Source: Crassaminicella profunda (GTDB lineage: Bacteria; Bacillota; Clostridia; Peptostreptococcales; Thermotaleaceae). Taken from it: a stretch of DNA of 64,000 bases. The stretch's first letter is position 1. The number at the start of each line of letters is the position of its first letter. The stretch lies in contig NZ_CP082326.1 of assembly GCF_019884785.1 (NCBI RefSeq), positions 861,355 to 925,354 on the forward strand, written 5' to 3'. The notes under the pieces are model-generated. The model was not told where the DNA came from and did no database searches. It saw only the letters and a list, made by a program, of their open reading frames with translations. This document shows, in pieces, positions 44,850-54,447 of this stretch. A program made the translations under genes and the position numbers.

Positions 44850-46584
44850 TTACGTTCAAAATAAATTTGCTCTTAGTAAACAAGGAACAACAGATCTTTT
44901 TAAAGGAAGTATTTATAGTGCTCTTGTAAATTTGAGTATGATGGTTCCTGTAGGAATTTTTATTCTTATGTTAGATGAACTATTAAGACCTGTTCTTGGA
45001 AAACAAGCTGATACCCCAAACCTATTAAAGTATATAGGACTTGTTTTTGTGGCAGTAGTTATCATGTATTTTTTCCATCATCTTCAATATTCAAATGTTT
45101 ATCTTTCAACTTATAAAGAAAGTGCAAAAAGAAGAATTGTTTTAGGGGAAAAGTTAAGAGAACTTCCCTTATCCTTCTTTGGGAAGAGAGATTTATCAGA
45201 TTTGACAAATATTATTATGGGAGATTGTGCAATTTTAGAACACGCTTTTTCTCATGCAGTACCTCAGTTATTTGGATCTATTATATCTACTATTATTATC
45301 GTTATTTCTTTGCTAATAATGGATTGGCGTATGGGATTAGCAGTTCTTTGGGTGGTTCCAGTATCCTTTACAATGATTTTTCTTTGTAAACAGATGCAAC
45401 AAAAATCCAAAGAAAAACATTATCAATCTAAATATGCGTGTGCAGAGGGTATTCAAGAATGTCTTGAAAATATTCAAGATATAAAAGCTTATCATATTGA
45501 AAAATCTTATATGGAAGAGTTAGATCAAAAGCTTGATGATTCAGAAAAAGCACAAATAAGATCAGAACTTACAACAGGAGCAATTGTAACGAGTGCACAA
45601 GCTATATTAAGACTAGGACTTGCAACAGTTATTTTAGTGGGAAGTTCTCTTTTAATAAAAGGGCAAACTGATTTATTAACTTATTTCATATTTTTAGTAA
45701 CGGCATCAAGATTATATGATCCTCTTTCTGGAAATCTTACGAATATAGCGGAGATTTTCAATACAGAAATGCCAATTAAAAGAATGAATGAAATAAAAAA
45801 TTATAAGGTGCAAACGGGTAAAAAAGATTATGAACCAAATAGTTATGACATTGATTTTAACCATGTGGGCTTTTCATACAATCATGATGAAACGGTTTTA
45901 AAGGATGTTTCATTTACAGCAAAACAAGGAGAAGTAACTGCACTCATTGGACCATCAGGAAGTGGTAAGAGTACGGCTGCAAAATTGGCTGCTAGATTTT
46001 GGGATGTAAATAAAGGAAGTATCACTATTGGGGGAGTAGACATTACAAAAGTTGAACCAGAAATGTTGCTAGAAAATTATACCATTGTTTTTCAAGATGT
46101 TACATTATTTAATGATACAGTCATGGAAAATATAAGATTAGGCAAAAGGGAAGCTAGTGATAAGGAAGTGCTAAAAGCTGCAAAGCTTGCTATGTGTGAC
46201 GACTTTGTTTCGAGTATGCCTAAAGGATATGAAACCATTATTGGTGAAAATGGTTCAACACTATCAGGAGGGGAACGTCAAAGAATTTCTATTGCAAGAG
46301 CTTTATTAAAGGATTCTCCAATTATTCTATTAGATGAAGCTACAGCTTCTCTTGATGTTGAAAATGAAACAAAAATTCAAAGTGCCATCTCTGAATTGAT
46401 AAAAAATAAAACGGTAATTGTAGTTGCTCACCGTATGAGAACTGTTGAAAATGCAGATAAGGTTGTTGTTCTTGCTGATGGTTATGTAGCAGAGCAAGGA
46501 AAACCAAAGAATTTATTAAAAAAAGAAGGCTTGTATAAGCATATGGTACAGCTTCAATCAGAAAGTATGAATTGGTCATTATAG
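44842..46584 (+). CDS. ABC transporter permease/ATPase, partner half (YbtQ/IrtB-like)
   Basis: 580 residues from the ATG behind GGAGGCGGC. An in-frame ATG about 100 bases earlier lies inside the preceding gene and has no such site. Six helices (about 25-310) and an ATPase domain with Walker A GPSGSGKST, signature LSGGERQ and Walker B IILLDEATASLD. It is translationally coupled to the first half, so the two form a heterodimer. Together they probably move an iron chelate or related compound. Direction (import or export) cannot be read from the fold alone. Confidence 0.88.
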   Translation: MFSYVQNKFALSKQGTTDLFKGSIYSALVNLSMMVPVGIFILMLDELLRPVLGKQADTPNLLKYIGLVFVAVVIMYFFHHLQYSNVYLSTYKESAKRRIVLGEKLRELPLSFFGKRDLSDLTNIIMGDCAILEHAFSHAVPQLFGSIISTIIIVISLLIMDWRMGLAVLWVVPVSFTMIFLCKQMQQKSKEKHYQSKYACAEGIQECLENIQDIKAYHIEKSYMEELDQKLDDSEKAQIRSELTTGAIVTSAQAILRLGLATVILVGSSLLIKGQTDLLTYFIFLVTASRLYDPLSGNLTNIAEIFNTEMPIKRMNEIKNYKVQTGKKDYEPNSYDIDFNHVGFSYNHDETVLKDVSFTAKQGEVTALIGPSGSGKSTAAKLAARFWDVNKGSITIGGVDITKVEPEMLLENYTIVFQDVTLFNDTVMENIRLGKREASDKEVLKAAKLAMCDDFVSSMPKGYETIIGENGSTLSGGERQRISIARALLKDSPIILLDEATASLDVENETKIQSAISELIKNKTVIVVAHRMRTVENADKVVVLADGYVAEQGKPKNLLKKEGLYKHMVQLQSESMNWSL

Positions 46585-46624
46585 AGAATAGACTAAGTTA
46601 ATTTATAAATGAGGAGGAATGAAG

Positions 46625-47980
46625 ATGGATGAAAAAAGAGAAGAGTTATTGAATGACAGTATTTTTAAATTAATGATAAAGTTATCTATACCTGCTATTA
46701 TTGGTATGTTTGTCATAGGGTTGTATAGCTTTGTAGATGCCATATTTGTAGGTAGATGGGTAGGAGCGAAAGCTTTAGCGGCTGTATCCGTTACTTATCC
46801 ATTGACACTTATAAACAATGGAATTGCTGTACTTATAGGAATAGGCTCAGCATCTGTATTGTCACGAGCAATAGGAAGTAAAGATCAAAAAAAGATTAAT
46901 GATATTATGAGCAATATGGGCATGTGTAATATTGTATTATCCTTGTTGGTTACATTTATAGGAATCACTTTTACAGACTCTTTAATAGGACTTACAGGAT
47001 TAAGTGGAGATATATTTATTTTAGCTAAGAGTTATTTGAGAATCATTTTTGTAGGATCATTATTTGTTAATTTTGTACAAAGTGCAAATATGATTATTCG
47101 TGGAGAAGGAAAGATGAAGGAAGCCATGATTATTATGGGAGTAGGTGCAATACTGAATATTATTCTAGACCCTATTTTCATAAAAGTATTAAATTTAGGG
47201 ATTGAGGGAGCTGCATATGCAACTGTATTATCTCAAATCGTACAGACCATAATGACATTAGTATATTTTAAAAAATATAGCCAATTGGTTCAGCTCAAAA
47301 AACCTGCACTTAAAAAGGATATTCTTCCAGATGTTTTTTCAGTAGGGGTTTCAGCAATGCTTATGCAGGTTATGAGTTTAGTGCAACAAACTATATTATA
47401 TAAAATGGTAACCATCTATGGAAATGATCAACAACTAGTTATTATGGGGATCACTATGAGAGTAATGATGTTTGCATTTATTCCTATTTGGGGAATGTCC
47501 CAAGGACTACAACCACTCGCTGGAATAAATTATGGTGCAAAGAAATTAGATAGAGTAAGAAAGAGTGTGAAGATATTTATGCTAGGATCAACTGTCTTAT
47601 GCTTAGCTTTTTGGTTACCGATGGAATTAGCACCAAAGTTTATATTAAGTTTATTTACAAAAGATCAAGAGCTTATAGCATATGGTTTTGAATATTTTAG
47701 ATTAGGAAATATGGCATTTTTTGTGTCGGGTATATTCATCATGAGTGTTACATTTTTTCAAGCCATTGGAAAAGCAGGAAATGCAGGCTTGATTATTATG
47801 TTAAGACAAATTGCTTTATTTATACCATTTATTCTTATATTCGCAAAATTTTTTGGTGGAATAGGAGTTTGGTATAGTCTACCTATTACAGATATAACTG
47901 TATTTATTGTGGCAATGAGTCTTGTAATTGTTGAATTTAAGAAAATGTTGAAGGTAAAAGGAGCTTTTGTTCAAAGATAG
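46625..47980 (+). CDS. MATE family efflux protein
   Basis: About 451 residues with 12 hydrophobic helices arranged as two halves. MATE blocks: IPAIIGMFVIGLYSFVDAIF, VGAKALAAVSVTYPLTLINN and GMSQGLQPLAGINYGAKKLD. The ATG used has GAGGAGGAATGAAG upstream; an ATG six bases earlier is too near that site. It lies 40 bp after the ABC pair, probably the same operon. It is a Na+- or H+-driven exporter; in this context it may export a siderophore or metal-linked compound. Confidence 0.9.
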   Translation: MDEKREELLNDSIFKLMIKLSIPAIIGMFVIGLYSFVDAIFVGRWVGAKALAAVSVTYPLTLINNGIAVLIGIGSASVLSRAIGSKDQKKINDIMSNMGMCNIVLSLLVTFIGITFTDSLIGLTGLSGDIFILAKSYLRIIFVGSLFVNFVQSANMIIRGEGKMKEAMIIMGVGAILNIILDPIFIKVLNLGIEGAAYATVLSQIVQTIMTLVYFKKYSQLVQLKKPALKKDILPDVFSVGVSAMLMQVMSLVQQTILYKMVTIYGNDQQLVIMGITMRVMMFAFIPIWGMSQGLQPLAGINYGAKKLDRVRKSVKIFMLGSTVLCLAFWLPMELAPKFILSLFTKDQELIAYGFEYFRLGNMAFFVSGIFIMSVTFFQAIGKAGNAGLIIMLRQIALFIPFILIFAKFFGGIGVWYSLPITDITVFIVAMSLVIVEFKKMLKVKGAFVQR

Positions 47981-47991
47981 AGGAGATAGCT

Positions 47992-48092
47992 TTAAAGTAT
48001 TGAAAATCTGAAAATGGAAAAGTATTCATGATTCGAAGGTAGTGTGAGTAAGAAAAAGGAAACTACGTATAAGTGGTTTTCTTTTTCTTCAA
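47992..48092 (+). repeat. Intergenic repeat element, copy A, ending in a terminator hairpin
   Basis: About 100 bases beginning TAAAGTATTGAAAAT and ending in a hairpin with a GTGGTTTTCTTTTTCTT arm. Copy B at 55719-55821 aligns over its whole length, at roughly two-thirds identity by eye. The hairpin at about 48051-48090 is a terminator for the ABC/MATE operon. Confidence 0.65.
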
Positions 48093-48237
48093 CAACACTA
48101 GTAAAATATCATCGAAAAAACAGTAAAAAGAAAATTTTGTGGTAGACAGCCATATTCTTTTTACCTGTTTCAACTTATTTTAGAGTTCATAAAAAAGAAT
48201 TAAAGGGAGATTTTAAATTTTTTTTTTGAGGAATAAA

Positions 48238-48252
48238 TGATAATGATTATCG
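48238..48252. promoter_or_regulatory. Fur box upstream of the RND efflux genes
   Basis: TGATAATGATTATCG, one mismatch from the 7-1-7 consensus, immediately followed by another GATAAT half-site. It lies about 100 bp before the membrane fusion protein gene. Confidence 0.75.
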
Positions 48253-48351
48253 ATGATAATCTAATTTGTTAAAACGATCTACGACTATGTATTTTTATTT
48301 TTAAAAAGGATCAAGGGGATGATTTTATAAATTTTAAGTAAGGAGGAGTAA

Positions 48352-49461
48352 ATGATGAAGATAAAAAAGAAAGTAATTGTACTTATCATGATAGGGATTA
48401 TGGGTGTTTATGGATATTCCCAAAAAGATAGTTTGTTTGTAGGAAATGCGGAAAATGAGGAAAGGATTTCACAAAAGGTTATGAATATCCAGGGAGAAAA
48501 GGTTAAGGAAAGAAAAATGGAAGAAATTATTCACCTTACAGGAAGTTTGGAAGAAAACGAAAAGGCTTTTGTAAGTAGTAAAATTTCAGGAAAGGTTCAT
48601 GTAATAAAAGGAAAAGAGGGGGATTTAGTTAAAAAGGGACAGTTGCTGTTAGGCTTAGAAAGTCAAGATTATCAAAATAAAATGGAATTAGCTAAAGCTA
48701 CTTTAGAAAAAGCAAAAGCTAATTTTGATTCTTCAAAGATCAATTATGAGAGAGTAAAAGCATTATATGATGAGGGTGTAGCTTCTAAAAGTGAATATGA
48801 TAAAGTAAATACTTTGTATTTAGTGGCAAAGGCAGATTTAAGTAGCGCCGAAGCAAGTATTTCAATTGCAAAGGAAGCTATTGATAATACATCTATTTTT
48901 TCCCCTATGAATGGTTTTATTACCAAAAAAGATGTATCTATAGGGCAAGTTTTATCACCAGGAATGCAGTTGATGGAAATCAGAGATCTTTCTTCTATTT
49001 ATATGATTATAGATATTAAACAATCTAATCTATCAAAGATAAAATTAAATCAAGAGGTGAAAATAACGCTAGACACTTATAAAGATAAAGCTTTTAAAGG
49101 ATATATAAAAGAAATAGCTCCCCTAGCAAATGAGTCATCTCGTACTTTTAAGACGAAGATTCTTATCAAAAATAAAGACTTTCTTTTGAAGCCTGGTATG
49201 TTTGCTAGTTGTAATATTCAAACAGGAATTCAAAAAAATATCTTATATATACCAGTTACATCTCTTCTTGGAAAAGAAGGAGCATATTATACGTATGTGA
49301 TAGATGAAAATGTAGTAAAGCGTGTGCCTGTAAAAATAGGAGAAATTATCAATGATACGGTAGCGATAGAATCAGGATTAGAAAAGGATGAAGTGGTTGC
49401 AGTTACAAATTTAAATCAATTAAAAGATAAGGACCCAGTGAAATTAGTAGCAAAGAAATAG
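48352..49461 (+). CDS. RND efflux periplasmic-type adaptor (membrane fusion protein)
   Basis: 369 residues. An N-terminal hydrophobic anchor (about 7-22), lipoyl/barrel-sandwich region (VSSKISGKVHVIKGKEGDLV), coiled-coil hairpin (about 108-175), a second lipoyl half (IFSPMNGFITKKDVSIGQVL) and beta-barrel domain (LKPGMFASCNIQTG). AAGGAGGAG precedes the ATG. It is the partner of the RND pump 17 bp downstream. No TolC-like gene is seen, as expected if the organism has a single membrane. Confidence 0.92.
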   Translation: MMKIKKKVIVLIMIGIMGVYGYSQKDSLFVGNAENEERISQKVMNIQGEKVKERKMEEIIHLTGSLEENEKAFVSSKISGKVHVIKGKEGDLVKKGQLLLGLESQDYQNKMELAKATLEKAKANFDSSKINYERVKALYDEGVASKSEYDKVNTLYLVAKADLSSAEASISIAKEAIDNTSIFSPMNGFITKKDVSIGQVLSPGMQLMEIRDLSSIYMIIDIKQSNLSKIKLNQEVKITLDTYKDKAFKGYIKEIAPLANESSRTFKTKILIKNKDFLLKPGMFASCNIQTGIQKNILYIPVTSLLGKEGAYYTYVIDENVVKRVPVKIGEIINDTVAIESGLEKDEVVAVTNLNQLKDKDPVKLVAKK

Positions 49462-49478
49462 AAAAGGGGGTGAGATAG

Positions 49479-52400
49479 ATGTATATATCTAATGTTAGTA
49501 TAAAAAGACCAGTATTTGCAATTGTTTTAATATTAGGGCTAGTAACCCTTGGGGTCCTTAGCTACTTTGATTTAAGTGTCAATGAATATCCAGATATGGA
49601 GTTTCCTTATGTATCTATAACTATTGTAGAACAAGGAGCATCTGCTGAGCAGATTGAAAACAACATCTCTCAAAAGGTGGAAGAAGCTGTAGCACAGGTA
49701 GCCGGTGTTAAGCATATTTATACAATCGTTCGAGAAGGGGTTTCTATTATTTGGGCAGAATTTACCCTAGAGACATCAGCACCTGTTGCAGCACAAGATG
49801 TTAGGGACAAAATAAGTTCTATTAGAGGACAGCTACCTAGTAGTATAGAAGAGCCTATTATTGAAAGGTTTGATCCAAGTGCGACCCCTATTGTAACTAT
49901 AGGTGTTACAGGAGATGTAGCAATGAGAGATCTTACACAAATAGTAGATGATGAAGTAAAGGAAAGATTAACCTCTATAGATGGTGTTGGAGCTGTAAAT
50001 ATATATGGTAGAGCCGAAAGAGAAATTCAGATAAAATTAAACAAAGAGAAAATGGCTGCATATGGGTTGACTACGGGAGAGATTGTAAACAGCTTAAAGG
50101 GCGAAAATATGGATGTGCCCGTAGGAAAGCTTACAATGGATGATAACCAAATATTTTTGCGTACAGATGGGAATTTGAAAAATATATGGGAGTTTAACAA
50201 TATAGTAGTAGGGAAAAAAGAGGGCGTTCCAATCTATGTAAAAGATATGGCTATCCTAGTAGATGGTATAAAGGAACAAGATAGTTTATCTAGTTATAAT
50301 AGTAGAGCATCTATTGGGATTGATATGATCAAGCAGGCAAAAACAAATACCGTTGAAATAGCAGATAAAATAAAGAAAACCATCAAAAAAATAGAAAAAG
50401 ATTTACCTGAAGGAGTCAAAATAGAAATTGTTATGGACAATTCTATCAATATTAGAAATTCAGTAGATGATGTGGTTCAAACTATTTTCTTAGGAAGTGT
50501 TTTAGCCATATTTGTCATATTCATATTCTTAAAGGATTGGAGAAGCACACTTATTAGTGCTATAACCCTTCCAGCTTCAATCATAACAACTTTCTTTGTT
50601 ATGAAGCTATTAAAATTTTCATTAAATACCATGTCCCTCATGGCACTTTCTCTTTCTGTGGGAATGTTAATTGATGATACCATCGTCGTTATAGAAAATA
50701 TATCAAGACATATAAACATGGGAAAAGAGCCTATACAAGCAGCAAAAGAATCCATGGAAGAAATCGGTTTTGCCATTATTGCCACAACCCTTGCCATCGT
50801 TGCAGCATTTTTACCTGTTGGGCTTATGGACGGAATCATAGGAAGGTTTTTTCAACAGTTTGGAATAACTGTAGCGTGTAGTGTTTTAGTTTCAACGCTA
50901 GTTGCATTTACCCTTACCCCCATGCTTTCCTCAAGAGTTTTGAAAATAGAGAATAGAACAATGAAGAGAAATATTATTTATAGATTATTAGATGTATTTA
51001 ATAATCAATTTGATAGATTGATCAAAGTATATTTAGGGGTTCTTAAAATATCATTAAAGCACAGAATCATTACCATGATTTTAGCCGTACTATTATTTGT
51101 AGGAAGTCTTATGGTAGTTCCTTATTTAGGATCTAGTTTTATAACCACTGCGGATATAGGAGAATTCATGATTGCAGTGGAATTAGATTCAGGAATGAGT
51201 CTGGATGCAGCTAAGAAAAAGGCAATAAAAATAGAAAAAATATTAAAGGATTCACCGAATGTTTTAAAAACATATACAACCATAAAATCAGACAAAATAG
51301 ATATATTTGTAAAATTAAAGGATAAAAACAATAGAGAACTTCCTATAGAAGGAGTAATTCAACAATTTAGAAACAAATTTAAAGAGATTCCAGGTATTCA
51401 AAGTGCTTTTAATATAAAAGCATTTGATACGGATAAAAAGATACAAATTTATGTTTTAGGGGAAGATCCTAAAGTACTTCAAGATTTAGGAGAAAAAACA
51501 GCAAAACTTATGAATAATATTAATGGGGTTGTGGATATTTCTAGTAGTTATAAACCTGGAAGTCCACAGGCAAATATAAAAATTGATCACAAAAAAGCCA
51601 ATGATCTTGGTATATCAACAGCTCAGATTGCAGATACGCTTCATACTTTATTCAGTGGAAAGGTAGTTAGCAAATATTCAGTAGATGAAGATCGGTTTGA
51701 TGTAAAATTAATGCTTGAGGATGAAGCTAGAAAAAATATGAGAGACTTAGACAATATATATCTATATAGCATATCTAATCAAGAATTAGTTCCATTAGAT
51801 CAAGTGACTAAGATTGCATTTGATACAACTTCTAATGAATTACGCAGGTTTGACCGAAAGAAGGAAGTTTTGATATCAGCCAATGTAGATGGTATTTCAG
51901 TTGGAGAATTTAATAAAATATTTTTTGATCAATTAGAAAAGGAAATTAAAATTCCAGAAGGATATGCAGTCCAGGCAAAGGGAGATGCTGAGATGATGGA
52001 GGAAACATTTATCAATATGATCAAAGCATTAATTACAGCCGTGTTATTTATCTTTTTCATATTGGCAGCTCAATTTGAAAGCTTTATAGATCCTTTTGCC
52101 ATTATGCTGTCATTGCCATTGGCGATTATTGGAACAATTATGGGGCTATTTGTTTTAAAGAGTGATCTAAATATGATGTCTATGGTAGGTGTGATCATGC
52201 TCATGGGATTAGTTACAAAAAATGCTATACTCCTGATTGATTACATCAAGCAACAGAGGGAAGCTAAAGTGGAAAGAACTGAAGCTATTATGCAAGCTGG
52301 AAATACAAGATTTAGACCTATTATGATGACTTCTCTATCAACTATATTTGGTATGCTTCCCCTAGCACTTGCATTAGGACCTGGAGCAGAAGCTAGATCA

Positions 52401-52550
52401 CCTATGGCACACGCTATCATAGGAGGAATGATTACATCTACAATACTTACCCTTGTGATTGTTCCAGTGGTTTATACCATATTAGATGATATGAAGGGAT
52501 TTTTTATGAGAGTGTTTAAGAAGAATAAAGGGGTTAGTATAGAAATGTAA
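49479..52550 (+). CDS. RND (HAE-1/AcrB family) efflux pump
   Basis: 1023 residues with the RND layout: helix 1, large extracytoplasmic domain with porter repeats, helices 2-6, second large domain, helices 8-12. Helix 4 carries the proton-relay Asp pair in LSVGMLIDDTIVVIENI. GVIMLMGLVTKNAILLIDYI in the second half and FRPIMMTSLSTIFGMLPLAL near the end are also typical. Length is normal. It forms an operon with the adaptor gene behind a Fur box, so export of a siderophore or metal-stress compound is more likely than general drug efflux. That is inference. Confidence 0.94.
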   Translation: MYISNVSIKRPVFAIVLILGLVTLGVLSYFDLSVNEYPDMEFPYVSITIVEQGASAEQIENNISQKVEEAVAQVAGVKHIYTIVREGVSIIWAEFTLETSAPVAAQDVRDKISSIRGQLPSSIEEPIIERFDPSATPIVTIGVTGDVAMRDLTQIVDDEVKERLTSIDGVGAVNIYGRAEREIQIKLNKEKMAAYGLTTGEIVNSLKGENMDVPVGKLTMDDNQIFLRTDGNLKNIWEFNNIVVGKKEGVPIYVKDMAILVDGIKEQDSLSSYNSRASIGIDMIKQAKTNTVEIADKIKKTIKKIEKDLPEGVKIEIVMDNSINIRNSVDDVVQTIFLGSVLAIFVIFIFLKDWRSTLISAITLPASIITTFFVMKLLKFSLNTMSLMALSLSVGMLIDDTIVVIENISRHINMGKEPIQAAKESMEEIGFAIIATTLAIVAAFLPVGLMDGIIGRFFQQFGITVACSVLVSTLVAFTLTPMLSSRVLKIENRTMKRNIIYRLLDVFNNQFDRLIKVYLGVLKISLKHRIITMILAVLLFVGSLMVVPYLGSSFITTADIGEFMIAVELDSGMSLDAAKKKAIKIEKILKDSPNVLKTYTTIKSDKIDIFVKLKDKNNRELPIEGVIQQFRNKFKEIPGIQSAFNIKAFDTDKKIQIYVLGEDPKVLQDLGEKTAKLMNNINGVVDISSSYKPGSPQANIKIDHKKANDLGISTAQIADTLHTLFSGKVVSKYSVDEDRFDVKLMLEDEARKNMRDLDNIYLYSISNQELVPLDQVTKIAFDTTSNELRRFDRKKEVLISANVDGISVGEFNKIFFDQLEKEIKIPEGYAVQAKGDAEMMEETFINMIKALITAVLFIFFILAAQFESFIDPFAIMLSLPLAIIGTIMGLFVLKSDLNMMSMVGVIMLMGLVTKNAILLIDYIKQQREAKVERTEAIMQAGNTRFRPIMMTSLSTIFGMLPLALALGPGAEARSPMAHAIIGGMITSTILTLVIVPVVYTILDDMKGFFMRVFKKNKGVSIEM

Positions 52551-52655
52551 TGGGAACATTGAAAGAAAAATCAGAGGAGGTAGTATAATGTATTTTTCAT
52601 TATAGTGTTGCCTATTGGGCTAGAGAAGTTCGAAATGAATATTTATTGTAAACAA

Positions 52656-52695
52656 AGCATCTACATTTTAATAAGTGTAGGTGTTTCTTTTTATT
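52656..52695 (+). terminator. Terminator after the RND operon
   Basis: AGCATCTACA pairs with TGTAGGTGTT (two G-U pairs), followed by a T-rich stretch. Confidence 0.65.
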
Positions 52696-52763
52696 TTTTG
52701 AACGAAAAAGCAGTACTGAGATAATTGGTAAAAATAGATTTATCTGATGATAATAGTGAAATA

Positions 52764-53279
52764 TTAAAAGGTTTGATTTTTCAAATCTTTTTTTATTGCA
52801 ATCAAAGGTTCTATGAAAACTTTTTCAAATGTAATCATTTCAATTAGTAAAAAATTAATCATTGTATCCCAATCATCTTGATTGTATACATTCACACCGG
52901 TTAATTCTGATTTGATCCTACAAGCTTTTTTATTGTTAAGTCTTTTCCAAATCAAAGCTTTTTCGAAGGATTTTTCAATATGATTCTTTTGTTGCATCAA
53001 ATTGTCAAAAACAAATTTATTAAATTCAGCTTTGCTATTGGACATATAAAGTTCTACTCTTGCAGAGTTTCTTCCGATGACAAAATTATATGCAATAGAA
53101 CCAAATCCTGCACCAGCACCAATCCAATTATCTTTTGAAGGACTGATGTTTGAAAATAAAGTGAAATTTTCATGTTGGTTGACTTCATTTAATAATTTGG
53201 TCCAAAATTCAATGCGAGTTTTATGGCGGTCTTTGAATTCATTTTTTGTACTATTGTCTTCTTCTGTTTTTTCTGCCAT
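52764..53279 (-). CDS. DUF4268 domain protein
   Basis: 171 residues. After a charged N-terminus the DUF4268 pattern runs from about residue 20: RIEFWTKLLNEVNQ, DNWIGAGAGFGSIAYNFVIG, RVELYMSNSKAEFNKFVFD, FEKALIWKRL. DUF4268 is often the C-terminal part of nuclease-like proteins in restriction or defence settings; here it stands alone. It is divergent from an AAA-type ATPase gene 123 bp away. No catalytic motif could be assigned. Confidence 0.8.
   Translation of the reverse strand: MAEKTEEDNSTKNEFKDRHKTRIEFWTKLLNEVNQHENFTLFSNISPSKDNWIGAGAGFGSIAYNFVIGRNSARVELYMSNSKAEFNKFVFDNLMQQKNHIEKSFEKALIWKRLNNKKACRIKSELTGVNVYNQDDWDTMINFLLIEMITFEKVFIEPLIAIKKDLKNQTF
52768..52794 (+). terminator. Possible terminator at the 3' end of the DUF4268 gene
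   Basis: AGGTTTGA with TCAAATCT (one G-U pair on the plus-strand RNA) followed by seven T on the plus strand. It overlaps the end of the minus-strand gene and may act in both directions. Confidence 0.45.
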
Positions 53280-53402
53280 TTTGATTATTAGTCAGAGAAT
53301 GATATTTTTGTATTATTTTATGTTAAACTTGTTTTAAGTAGGGTATTAACGACCAGTGAATATTCTTCAGATAGCTAAAATCAATAGTAAGGAGACCAAC
53401 TT

Positions 53403-54266
53403 ATGATTTATTTAAAAAATTTCAAATTACCTTCTTGGGAACAGGAAGAATATAATAATTTAACGCCTCGTGCCTATCCTTATGGTATATTTCCTTTCAA
53501 AAAAATTGAAGAGTTTAGATTTGAACCTATTACTATTTTTTATGGGAGCAATGGTTCAGGAAAATCTACCCTTTTGAATTTGATTTCAGAAAAATTAAAT
53601 TTGCCACGAACAACACCTTTTAATTCGAGTCAGCTTTTTAGGCAATATGTAGAAACGAAATGTGATTATATAAGTGGCTATGATGAAGAGGGATTTCCTT
53701 TAGAGATACCACTTAAGAGCAAAACAATTACAAGTGAGGATGTTTTTAATCATATTCTTACAGTGAGAAATGAAAATTCACGTATAAATAAAGAGAAAAA
53801 TCTTGAGAAGCAACGTTATTATGAAACAAAGTATGATGGATTTCAATTCAAGTCCATGAATGATTATGATCAATTAAAAATAAAAAATGCAGCTAGAAAA
53901 CAAACGGTGAGTCGCTTTGTAAGAGATCGTACAAATCCTAATATAGAGCAATTTTCAAATGGTGAAACAGCACTTTCGTATTTTGATAGTAATTTTGAAT
54001 CAGATAGCTTATATCTGTTAGATGAGCCAGAAAACAGCTTATCTCCTCAATTCCAATTACAACTTATGAAATTAATTATGGATTGTGCATATTATTGTAA
54101 TTGCCAATTTATTATTGCTACCCATTCACCATTTATCTTGTCCATCGATGATGCGCAGATTTATGATTTAGATAGCATACCTGCTAGCGTTAGAAAATGG
54201 TATGAATTAGAAAATGTTAAAGCTTATTATGAATTTTTTAAACAATACAAGGAGCTTTTTAAGTAA
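53403..54266 (+). CDS. AAA family ATPase, ABC/SMC-like single-domain protein
   Basis: 287 residues. Walker A YGSNGSGKST at about residue 49, a signature-like FSNGETALSYF near 187, Walker B LYLLDEPENSLSP near 206 and switch His in FIIATHSPFILS. There is no membrane segment or partner permease, so it belongs to the soluble AAA_21/SMC-like group, often found in overcoming-lysogenization-defect or toxin-type systems. TAAGGAGACC precedes the ATG. It is divergent from the DUF4268 gene; whether the two work together is unknown. Confidence 0.85.
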   Translation: MIYLKNFKLPSWEQEEYNNLTPRAYPYGIFPFKKIEEFRFEPITIFYGSNGSGKSTLLNLISEKLNLPRTTPFNSSQLFRQYVETKCDYISGYDEEGFPLEIPLKSKTITSEDVFNHILTVRNENSRINKEKNLEKQRYYETKYDGFQFKSMNDYDQLKIKNAARKQTVSRFVRDRTNPNIEQFSNGETALSYFDSNFESDSLYLLDEPENSLSPQFQLQLMKLIMDCAYYCNCQFIIATHSPFILSIDDAQIYDLDSIPASVRKWYELENVKAYYEFFKQYKELFK

Positions 54267-54403
54267 GATTGTAAAAGCTAAAAGTTTGACTCTACTATCC
54301 ATTTTTCTATTGCTTGATAGGCAAGATCGATACGCTAATGATTTCCTATGTGAATAGTGGATACTATTGTGTGAGATTGTGTGGGTAAAAAATCATTAAT
54401 AAG

Positions 54404-54432
54404 TTGACGGTTTTGTTAACTAGGTATATAAT
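54404..54432 (+). promoter_or_regulatory. MarR gene promoter with internal operator
   Basis: TTGACG and TATAAT with ideal 17-base spacing. GTTAACTAGGT (54415-54425) lies between the two boxes, and the identical 11-mer recurs upstream of the next gene, suggesting a MarR operator. Confidence 0.75.
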
Positions 54433-54447
54433 TTAATTGGTGATAAA

